Below, piece by piece: positions 1 through 5,047 of a stretch of DNA of 5,047 nt. The DNA is taken from positions 1 to 5,047 of the forward strand of contig JADILY010000166.1 of assembly GCA_017695055.1 (NCBI GenBank), written 5' to 3'. Under the pieces are notes generated by a model. The model did no database searches, was not told where the DNA came from, and was given only the letters and a program-made list of their open reading frames with translations. Origin of the DNA: Merdivivens faecigallinarum (lineage in GTDB: Bacteria > Bacteroidota > Bacteroidia > Bacteroidales > UBA932). A program made the position numbers and the translations under genes. The number at the start of each line of letters is the position of its first letter. Within the stretch, counting starts at the first letter, position 1.

Positions 1-1543
1 TCTTTATATACTCTGTCCACAGATTGGCCTGGACTCCTATGATATGTTTCGCCTTTTCAGTCCCCTTCAAATCGTCCGGAATCGGATCGAACGAATAGGT
101 TTTCTCTATAGGGACATATCCGCCTATGCCGAAAGGCTCGTGTTCCACATCGTCCGACTGGTGGAAATTAAGGTAAAAATACGATGCCGGAACCATTATC
201 ACGTCATGCCCCATATGGGCAGCGAGCCTTCCGCCTTCTGTTCCGGTCCAGGACATCACCGTAGCGTTAGGAGCAAGGCCTCCTTCCAGGATTTCATCCC
301 AGCCGATGATGCTCCTGCCCTTTGAATTGATAAACCTTTCAATCCGTTCTACCGCATAACTCTGCAACTTCTCTTCGGCGGTATGTTCGGCATCGTCCTT
401 CAAGCCGAGTTCCTTAATCTTGGCCTGGCATACAGGACATGATTCCCACCTTATTTTCGGGCATTCGTCTCCGCCGATATGAATGTATTTCGACGGGAAA
501 ATATCCATAATTTCAGTAAAGACATCTTCAAGAAAATCAAATGTCTCATCCTTGCCGACACAAAGGACATCGTCTGCTACTCCCCAGCGTGTCCACACCT
601 CGTAAGGGCCTCCGGTACATCCGAGTTCGGGATAAGCCGTCAACGCCGCCAGCATGTGGCCGGGCATGTCGATTTCAGGAATTACCGTAATATAACGCTC
701 GGCTGCATATTTCACGATTTCCCTTGCCTCCTGCTGGGTATAATATCCGCCGTAAGGAATGCTGTCCGAAGTACCCCACTCCTTCCTTATAACCGTACCG
801 CTGCGATATGCCCCTTTTTCAGTAAGTTCGGGACGGCTTTTAATCTCTATGCGCCATCCCTGGTCGTCTGAAATATGCCAGTGGAAGACATTTATATTGT
901 GAAGGGCCAGCAGGTCGATATATCTCTTTATGAAATCCAGAGGGAACATGTGCCTTGCGACATCCAGATGCATGCCCCTATACTGAAAGCGCGGCATGTC
1001 CTTGACCGTACCGCAGGCAATCTTCACCTTCAGGTGAGTGAAAGCGCCGGAAGCATAAGGTTTTCCGTCATCGGCACACGGAACGGAAATGATTTTGCGC
1101 AAAGTCTGGATACCATAAAATACTCCGGCAGGACTGTATCCCCTGATTGCAATCCGTCCGTCAGATATTTCAAGTTCATAAGAGTCCGCCACACGGGAAC
1201 TGTCCCCATGCGAAAGCCTTTCTCCCTCATAAGGTTCCAGTTCCAGACTTATCACACATCCCTGAGAAATTTCGGAAGAAGGCCTGACCTTGAGTTCTAT
1301 CCCCGTATCTTCCAGAAGGTAATGCTGCAAGAATGACGCATTTCTGGCCATGTCCGCATTTATATCCGGATTTTCATCCCCGTTTCCATAAACTATGACA
1401 CACGACTTGTCAAGCGTGTAATAACCCCCGCCCATCTCCACGGACAGCGGTTCCGGAACTATTTCGTATGATTCCACGACCGCTTCTTTCGTGCATCCCA
1501 CACAGAGCAGAGCCAGAATCAAGAAATTAAAAAGTTTTCTCAT
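1..1543 (-). CDS. Beta-N-acetylhexosaminidase, GH20 family lipoprotein (3' end cut off by window edge)
   Basis: A glycoside hydrolase that removes terminal beta-linked GlcNAc or GalNAc from glycans. The frame is open for 514 codons from the ATG at 1543 to the left edge, so the C-terminus is missing. Residues 1-16 form a lipoprotein signal peptide (MRKLFNFLILALLCVG) with the lipidated cysteine at C17. The lipobox is slightly unusual, with Cys at -3. An N-terminal GH20b-like domain covers about 25-175 and the catalytic barrel starts near 180. Visible GH20 landmarks are substrate-binding R189 in RGMHLD, HWHISDDQGW at 221-230, the catalytic Asp-Glu pair D359-E360 in HIGGDE, the CPVCQ segment just after it, and the active-site tryptophans W415 (GWDE), W432 (SWTGTEGG) and W509 (NLWTEY). 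The window ends late in the barrel. The start lies 4 bases after the upstream stop, so the gene is probably co-transcribed with the LiaF-like gene and fba. The protein is expected in the periplasm or on the outer membrane. The family is certain; natural substrate is not visible. Confidence 0.96.
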   Translation of the reverse strand, partial: MRKLFNFLILALLCVGCTKEAVVESYEIVPEPLSVEMGGGYYTLDKSCVIVYGNGDENPDINADMARNASFLQHYLLEDTGIELKVRPSSEISQGCVISLELEPYEGERLSHGDSSRVADSYELEISDGRIAIRGYSPAGVFYGIQTLRKIISVPCADDGKPYASGAFTHLKVKIACGTVKDMPRFQYRGMHLDVARHMFPLDFIKRYIDLLALHNINVFHWHISDDQGWRIEIKSRPELTEKGAYRSGTVIRKEWGTSDSIPYGGYYTQQEAREIVKYAAERYITVIPEIDMPGHMLAALTAYPELGCTGGPYEVWTRWGVADDVLCVGKDETFDFLEDVFTEIMDIFPSKYIHIGGDECPKIRWESCPVCQAKIKELGLKDDAEHTAEEKLQSYAVERIERFINSKGRSIIGWDEILEGGLAPNATVMSWTGTEGGRLAAHMGHDVIMVPASYFYLNFHQSDDVEHEPFGIGGYVPIEKTYSFDPIPDDLKGTEKAKHIIGVQANLWTEYIK

Positions 1544-1547
1544 AAGA

Positions 1548-2279
1548 CTAATTTATTGTAAGTGAACCGAAAGTTACATTCCCTTTTATCAGCAGGGTTC
1601 TTGAGACATCCCTTTCCATCGGAGCCCTCTCATCTTTGGATCTCCCTGCAAAGTTGTCCGTCCGCACTTCGACATACCAGTCCGCAGGAAGTACCAGGAC
1701 AACTGTTCCCAGAGTCACATCGACATTCATCACGGAAATGCCTTCACCAAGAATGCACCTTGACAGATTTATCTCCGCCCTCCCGGAACTGACAGTTACG
1801 GAACCTCCGGCAAAACCGCCTTCATTTACGATAATATCGCGCGAAGACAGATATATCCGTTCATACAGCATCCCGTCCTCTCCAAGACCGGACTGCTCGA
1901 CAGGTTTGATCTTCTTTTCTGCTTTAAGACGGCGATAACGGATTATTTCAGAAACGATTATCACCGCCGCCACGAACACCGGAACGATTATCCAGAATTT
2001 CTGGTTCGACACCAGGCCGGCAAGCGCCGGAAACACATCCGTAAACAGCGGCAGCAGTGTAAAGGCGCCTATGAAAGTCAATACCAGGCCCAGAGCTACA
2101 GGTTTTGTGGTTATACGCGCAAGGCCGAGGAACAAAATCAGCAACTGCCAGGAAAAAACAATCCTGGTAAAGACATCTCCGGCGACGCCTTTCCGCATCA
2201 ATATGTATGTGACAGCCAGAAGCAGCACGTAAACAGCAAGGACTATCCTGCTCCATCCGAGCCTGAGCCTGATCTTCAT
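1548..2279 (-). CDS. LiaF-like membrane protein: four TM helices plus C-terminal LiaF-type beta domain
   Basis: A 243-residue inner-membrane protein. Four hydrophobic helices are visible at about 11-29, 39-57, 59-76 and 94-112, with short polar loops between them. A basic stretch follows (RYRRLKAEKKIK, 114-125), placing the C-terminal part in the cytoplasm by the positive-inside rule. Residues about 138-243 form a beta-rich domain with the repeating glycine and aliphatic pattern of the LiaF C-terminal family: GGFAGGSVTV near 154-163, then VVLVLPADWYVEV at 193-205 and a final NFAG. In Firmicutes, LiaF proteins inhibit the LiaRS envelope-stress system. Bacteroidota carry many homologues of unknown role, and no two-component genes lie in this window, so an envelope-stress function is inference. 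The gene starts 12 bases after the fba stop and ends 4 bases before the GH20 start, which suggests one operon. No Shine-Dalgarno site is visible. Domain assignment is fairly sure; function is not. Confidence 0.82.
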   Translation of the reverse strand: MKIRLRLGWSRIVLAVYVLLLAVTYILMRKGVAGDVFTRIVFSWQLLILFLGLARITTKPVALGLVLTFIGAFTLLPLFTDVFPALAGLVSNQKFWIIVPVFVAAVIIVSEIIRYRRLKAEKKIKPVEQSGLGEDGMLYERIYLSSRDIIVNEGGFAGGSVTVSSGRAEINLSRCILGEGISVMNVDVTLGTVVLVLPADWYVEVRTDNFAGRSKDERAPMERDVSRTLLIKGNVTFGSLTIN

Positions 2280-2291
2280 GTCGCCAATATT

Positions 2292-3293
2292 TTATTCGGC
2301 CTTACCGTTGGAACCGAGTACGTTTACAATCTTGTGAATGTACAGTTTCCGCATGTTCTCCCTGGCAGGGCCGAGATATTTGCGAGGATCGAATTCCTCC
2401 GGATGCTCGGCAAGAACCTTGCGCACAGCCGCAGTCATCGCAAGTCTCGAGTCCGAGTCGATATTGATTTTGCACACAGCCAATGCCGCCGCCTTGCGGA
2501 GTTCGTCCTCAGGTATGCCTATGGCGGCCTTGAGTTTTCCGCCGTATTTGTTGATAGTATCGACTTCTTCCTGAGGAACGGAAGACGAGCCGTGAAGGAC
2601 GATAGGGAAACCAGGAAGTTCCTTCATCACGCCTTCCAGCACATCAAATGCCAGTGGAGGAGGAACGAGACGGCCTGTGGCAGGATCGACATGGCACTGT
2701 TCCGGCCTGAACTTGTATGCTCCGTGGGAAGTGCCGATTGATATGGCAAGAGAGTCACAGCCTGTCTTTGTCACGAAATCCACGACCTCTTCCGGGCGGG
2801 TATAAGTATGGTGTTCAGCCTTTACATCATCTTCAACACCGGCAAGCACACCGAGTTCGCCTTCAACTGTAACATCATATTTATGGGCATATTCCACGAC
2901 TTTCCTGGTAAGCGCCACATTTTCGTCATAAGGGAGGTGCGAACCGTCTATCATTACGGAAGAAAATCCCATGTCCACACAATCCTTGCAGAGTTCGAAC
3001 GAATCGCCGTGGTCAAGATGGAGTACAATCTGAGGATGTTCCCAGCCGAGTTCCCTTGCATATTGCACGGCTCCCTCAGCCATATAGCGGAGCAGGGTCG
3101 AATTGGCATACTGGCGCGCTCCCTTGGACACCTGGAGAATCACAGGGGACTTGGTTTCCGCAGCGGCCTGCACTATAGCCTGCAACTGTTCCATATTGTT
3201 GAAATTGAAAGCGGGAATGGCATATCCCCCTTTGATTGCCTTGGCGAACATGTCGCGTGTATTCACCAGGCCGAGATCTTTATAAGATACCAT
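2292..3293 (-). CDS. fba: Class II fructose-1,6-bisphosphate aldolase
   Basis: A cytosolic zinc enzyme that reversibly splits fructose-1,6-bisphosphate into dihydroxyacetone phosphate and glyceraldehyde-3-phosphate in glycolysis and gluconeogenesis. It has 333 residues, a length I associate with Bacteroidota members. Expected sites are present: catalytic D94 and zinc ligand H95 in LHLDHGDS (91-98), E146 in the VEGELG signature, zinc ligand H190 in GTSHGAYK, zinc ligand H234 in LHGSSS, and the substrate-phosphate motif NIDSD at 277-281. The ATG at 3293 was chosen because the protein then begins MVSYKDLGLVNT, as in homologues. The same frame stays open to an ATG at 3410, but that would add a hydrophobic, AT-rich tail crossing the promoter and the start of gmk on the other strand. 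A good promoter lies just upstream (3317-3347), and the next gene follows after 12 bases. A tagatose- or other ketose-bisphosphate aldolase is the main alternative; a core-glycolysis role is much more likely. Confidence 0.95.
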   Translation of the reverse strand: MVSYKDLGLVNTRDMFAKAIKGGYAIPAFNFNNMEQLQAIVQAAAETKSPVILQVSKGARQYANSTLLRYMAEGAVQYARELGWEHPQIVLHLDHGDSFELCKDCVDMGFSSVMIDGSHLPYDENVALTRKVVEYAHKYDVTVEGELGVLAGVEDDVKAEHHTYTRPEEVVDFVTKTGCDSLAISIGTSHGAYKFRPEQCHVDPATGRLVPPPLAFDVLEGVMKELPGFPIVLHGSSSVPQEEVDTINKYGGKLKAAIGIPEDELRKAAALAVCKINIDSDSRLAMTAAVRKVLAEHPEEFDPRKYLGPARENMRKLYIHKIVNVLGSNGKAE

Positions 3294-3325
3294 ATTCTCA
3301 AAAATTAAATATTCTACAAAATTAC

Positions 3326-3333
3326 TATTTTTG
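3326..3333 (+). promoter_or_regulatory. gmk promoter, -7 element TATTTTTG
   Basis: This octamer fits TAnnTTTG on the plus strand and would start transcription near 3340, about 15 bases before the gmk ATG. No TTTG is found at the expected upstream distance (about 3302-3306 reads AAATT), so the -33 element is weak or absent. The box lies one base from the -7 box of the opposing fba promoter. Confidence 0.55.
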
Positions 3334-3347
3334 TAAAAATTTACAAA
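3330..3347. repeat. Perfect 8-bp inverted repeat in the fba/gmk control region (candidate operator)
   Basis: TTTGTAAA at 3330-3337 and TTTACAAA at 3340-3347 are exact reverse complements separated by AA. The left arm contains the last four bases of the gmk -7 box, and the right arm contains the -33 element of the fba promoter. A dimeric protein bound here would cover both promoters. The repeat itself is certain. Its role as an operator is inference, and AT-rich DNA produces such palindromes by chance fairly often. Confidence 0.5.
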
Positions 3348-3354
3348 CAGGAAA

Positions 3355-3924
3355 ATGAATAACCGAAAAGTAATCATATTCTCGGCCCCATCCGGTTCCG
3401 GAAAAAGCACGATTGTCGGAAAAATGCTTGAAAAATTCCCCCAACTCGAATTTTCGATATCCGCGACATCGCGCTCCCCGAGGGGAAACGAAAGACACGG
3501 GAAGGAATATTATTTTTTCTCTGCCGAAACTTTCAGAAAAATGATTTCCGAAGAAGCTTTCGTAGAATATGAAGAGGTTTATTCGGGTTCCTACTACGGC
3601 ACCTTGAAATCGGAGCTCGAACGCATCTGGGCGAAGGGCAAAACGATTGTCTTCGACATCGATGTAAAGGGAGGGATGAATCTGAAACGCATTTTCGGGA
3701 AGGACGCGCTTGCAATATTCATCATGGCCCCTTCGGTGGAAGAACTGCGCCGCCGGCTCCTTTCGCGAGGGACGGACAGCCCGGAATCGATTGAAAAGCG
3801 CATAGCCAAGGCAGAAGAGGAAAACGGCTACGCCGGCAGATTCGACACCGTAATCGTAAACGACAGCCTCGAAAAGGCCGTGGACGAAACTGCCGGAAAA
3901 ATCCAGGAATTCCTCAACGCATGA
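3355..3924 (+). CDS. gmk: Guanylate kinase
   Basis: A cytosolic enzyme that transfers phosphate from ATP to GMP or dGMP, giving GDP or dGDP for nucleotide synthesis and for recycling cGMP-type products. It has 189 residues, within the normal bacterial range of about 185-210. The P-loop is at 11-19 (APSGSGKST, with K17 and S18); Ala replaces the usual first Gly, giving SAPSG. The GMP-binding segment ISATSRSPRGNERHGKEYYF starts near 35, and VYSGSYYGT follows at 75-83. The DIDVKGG motif at 101-107 corresponds to the family's DIDVQG. The lid region with RRRLLSRGTDS and the ERI-like helix (about 132-152) is complete, as is the C-terminal NDSLEKA segment near 169-175. The ATG at 3355 is the only start that keeps the P-loop. 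The gene is divergent from fba and converges on the HD gene. In many Bacteroidota gmk sits directly before nadD; here an opposing gene lies between them. Confidence 0.97.
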   Translation: MNNRKVIIFSAPSGSGKSTIVGKMLEKFPQLEFSISATSRSPRGNERHGKEYYFFSAETFRKMISEEAFVEYEEVYSGSYYGTLKSELERIWAKGKTIVFDIDVKGGMNLKRIFGKDALAIFIMAPSVEELRRRLLSRGTDSPESIEKRIAKAEEENGYAGRFDTVIVNDSLEKAVDETAGKIQEFLNA

Positions 3925-3951
3925 CGGGCCGCCACACAACTGCACGCAAGC

Positions 3952-4575
3952 CTACGACTGCCGATAATACAGTTCGAATTTTTCCCTCAGCATTTTCTTG
4001 TCCGCGATGATTCCGCGCAGTTCATCGAGCCTGGCCGCATTAGGCGACTGGGGCAGCCACAGATGCAGATAACCTTCCGGACCGTATTTTCCTTCGATAT
4101 GTTTTAAGAAACGCTCCCACTGCCGCTCCTTGTCCATCTCCGGATAATTGGCCTTGCCATACTGCACCGTCCTTCTGATTACCTGCTCGGGCACTATGTC
4201 CCGGTCGGCTTCCGCAACTATTTTCCCGTAAATCGAACGCGGCTCCCAGGTATTCGAGGCCCTGTGGTCTTCAACTGCCTCCTTCATGACCTGAATCTGC
4301 CCGGAGGAGAACCAGCGCTTCAGGGAGGGGTCGTTTTCTACGATGATTCCGGATTCGATATGGTGCCTCTCCCGCCCCTTTGCCACGCCGAGGTCATGAT
4401 ATGCGGCTATGGCATAAACCATGTCGGGATTCACATCGAAATGCACGGCAAGGGCCATGCTGTTGTCAATCACTTTCAATATATGGTCGCGCCTGTGTGC
4501 CGGGTCGAAGGCATCATAGCGTGGCAGGATTTCCGTCTCGACATAACGGACAAGGTCTTCGGATACTTGTTTCAT
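3952..4575 (-). CDS. HD-domain metal-dependent phosphohydrolase, YedJ/YpgQ-like, substrate unknown
   Basis: An HD-superfamily protein of 207 residues, probably a soluble metal-dependent phosphohydrolase. The metal-binding pattern is complete: H31 in RRDHILKV, H60-D61 in AAYHDLG, and D124 in IVAEADRD. H71-H72 and H104 (EDHRAS) are additional conserved-looking histidines of this subfamily. No fused sensor, transporter or second catalytic domain is visible. The rest of the chain is helical, ending in a charged C-terminal helix (ADKKMLREKFELYY). The ATG at 4575 is preferred. A TTG at 4599 would add eight residues but would run into the repeat-bearing control region, and no homology argument supports it. 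The gene points left, converges on gmk with 27 bases between the stops and is divergent from nadD. The substrate could be a nucleotide or another phosphorylated metabolite; nothing in the sequence decides this. Confidence 0.85.
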   Translation of the reverse strand: MKQVSEDLVRYVETEILPRYDAFDPAHRRDHILKVIDNSMALAVHFDVNPDMVYAIAAYHDLGVAKGRERHHIESGIIVENDPSLKRWFSSGQIQVMKEAVEDHRASNTWEPRSIYGKIVAEADRDIVPEQVIRRTVQYGKANYPEMDKERQWERFLKHIEGKYGPEGYLHLWLPQSPNAARLDELRGIIADKKMLREKFELYYRQS

Positions 4576-4580
4576 GGACT

Positions 4581-4613
4581 TTATGAATTTTCCGGGCAAG
4601 TTACGAATTTTCC
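4581..4613. repeat. 13-bp direct repeat, 20-bp period, in the HD-gene/nadD divergent region
   Basis: TTATGAATTTTCC at 4581-4593 and TTACGAATTTTCC at 4601-4613 agree at 12 of 13 bases and start exactly 20 bases apart, close to two turns of the helix. The first copy lies just upstream of the HD-gene ATG. The second ends one base before the nadD -7 box. Two sites on the same face of the DNA would suit a regulator, but no binding protein is known from the sequence. Confidence 0.5.
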
Positions 4614-4614
4614 T

Positions 4615-4622
4615 TAATTTTG
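4615..4622 (+). promoter_or_regulatory. nadD promoter, -7 element TAATTTTG
   Basis: An exact TAnnTTTG match, identical to the -7 box of fba. Transcription would start near 4629, about 15 bases before the nadD ATG. No TTTG occurs 19-21 bases upstream (4590-4595 reads TTCCGG), so the -33 element is missing or degenerate. The direct repeat just upstream could mark an activator site. Confidence 0.5.
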
Positions 4623-4643
4623 TCTGTAAATTTATTTAAAACG

Positions 4644-5047
4644 ATGGGGAAAAGAGTGGCACTGTATCCAGGCTCGTTCAATCCGATGCATGTCGGACAT
4701 GTCGCAATAGCAAGGTGGCTTGTAGAATGCGGCAGTTTCGATGAAGTACGCCTCATGCCATCTCCGCACAACCCCTTGAAACCGTCATCTTCCTCTCCGT
4801 CTTCGGATTGGCATGAACGGCTCGAAGCGATAAGGCAGGCATGTATGAGGAACAATCTGGATATCGCGATTGAAGACATCGAATTCCGCCTTCCGGAACC
4901 GCACTACACATACAGGACACTCGAAGCGCTGCATGAACGCGAACCGGACACCGCATTCGTCCTCGTCATAGGCGCCGACAATCTTGCAATCATCGACAAA
5001 TGGTACAGGGGCCGTGAAATACTCGCCGGACATGAGATTTGGGTATA
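4644..5047 (+). CDS. nadD: Nicotinate-nucleotide adenylyltransferase (3' end cut off by window edge)
   Basis: Joins ATP and nicotinate mononucleotide to make deamido-NAD, a near-final step of NAD synthesis in the cytosol. The first 134 residues are present, out of about 190 expected. The nucleotidyltransferase signature GSFNPMHVGH is at 10-19, with the catalytic pair H16 and H19 of the HxGH motif. SPHNPLK at 40-46 corresponds to the nicotinate-binding loop region in this family. The PHYTYRTLEAL segment near 86-96 and VIGADNLAIIDKWYRG at about 108-123 are also typical of NadD, the latter distinguishing it from PpaT/CoaD-type relatives. The ATG at 4644 places the signature ten residues from the start, as usual. 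The gene is divergent from the HD gene and on the same strand as gmk, with its own -7 box. No frameshift or missing residue is seen up to the window edge. Confidence 0.96.
   Translation, partial: MGKRVALYPGSFNPMHVGHVAIARWLVECGSFDEVRLMPSPHNPLKPSSSSPSSDWHERLEAIRQACMRNNLDIAIEDIEFRLPEPHYTYRTLEALHEREPDTAFVLVIGADNLAIIDKWYRGREILAGHEIWV

Larger units (their letters stand above)
3317..3347 (-). promoter_or_regulatory. fba promoter, Bacteroidota type (TTTG - N19 - TAnnTTTG)
   Basis: Read on the minus strand, a -33 TTTG element lies at 3347-3344. After exactly 19 bases comes a -7 element TAATTTTG at 3324-3317. Both match the consensus known for the primary sigma factor of Bacteroides, including its spacing. 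The start of transcription would fall near 3310, giving a leader of about 17 bases before the fba ATG at 3293. The match is seen directly; activity is inferred. Confidence 0.75.

Noticed and set aside
44..1336. Three consecutive plus-strand open frames (44-325, 479-871, 875-1336)
   Set aside because: All lie antisense to the continuous GH20 frame, whose motifs are intact from end to end, and none shows a known domain.
2808..3308. 166-codon plus-strand frame inside fba
   Set aside because: It is antisense to conserved aldolase sequence, has an unlikely composition and has no promoter of its own.
3294..3410. N-terminal extension of the aldolase back to an ATG at 3410
   Set aside because: It would cross the promoter region and overlap the start of gmk on the other strand. 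The extra 39 residues are hydrophobic and AT-derived, unlike any aldolase N-terminus.
3325..3945. 206-codon open frame antisense to gmk
   Set aside because: It covers almost exactly the gmk gene on the opposite strand, has no recognisable domain and begins inside the gmk/HD junction. It is a shadow of gmk.
3925..3951. Bidirectional terminator between the convergent gmk and HD genes
   Set aside because: The 27 bases contain no convincing stem followed by a T-run on either strand.
4576..4599. TTG start adding eight residues to the HD protein
   Set aside because: The ATG at 4575 is available, and the extension would overlap the first copy of the direct repeat. It cannot be fully excluded.
4596..4603. 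Possible minus-strand -7 box TAACTTGC for the HD gene
   Set aside because: The distance to the ATG is suitable, but two of the six fixed positions mismatch and no TTTG lies upstream.

Overview
The window looks like an ordinary core-genome segment of a Bacteroidota bacterium, most likely order Bacteroidales. The evidence is the protein style: a 333-residue class II aldolase with an NIDSD motif, guanylate kinase with a SAPSGSGKST P-loop, NadD with an SPHNPLK motif, and a GH20 lipoprotein. Start codons also lack strong Shine-Dalgarno sites and lie behind AT-rich leaders, and promoter elements match the Bacteroidota pattern TTTG / TAnnTTTG. The genus cannot be fixed from this alone.

Layout. A leftward run of three tightly spaced genes fills bases 1-3293. 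Read in the direction of transcription it is class II fructose-bisphosphate aldolase (3293-2292), a four-helix LiaF-like membrane protein (2279-1548) and a GH20 beta-N-acetylhexosaminidase lipoprotein cut by the left edge (1543 to beyond base 1). The gaps are 12 and 4 bases, so one transcript is likely. Guanylate kinase (3355-3924) runs rightward from a compact shared control region. It converges on a leftward HD-domain hydrolase (4575-3952), with 27 bases between the stop codons. A second short divergent region (4576-4643) separates the HD gene from the start of nadD (4644 to beyond 5047), which is cut by the right edge.

How the genes fit together. The aldolase serves glycolysis and gluconeogenesis. 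The hexosaminidase would release terminal amino sugars that can feed the same pathway through fructose-6-phosphate. Gmk and NadD are housekeeping nucleotide and NAD enzymes. The LiaF-like protein suggests an envelope role. The HD protein is probably a small-molecule phosphohydrolase of unknown substrate.

No mobile element, CRISPR array, RNA gene or novel system was seen. The most interesting signals are regulatory. One is the fba/gmk region, where two opposing -7 boxes lie one base apart and a perfect 8-bp inverted repeat overlaps both promoters. The other is a 13-bp near-exact direct repeat with a 20-bp period between the HD gene and nadD. There is no gene-free stretch longer than about 70 bases.
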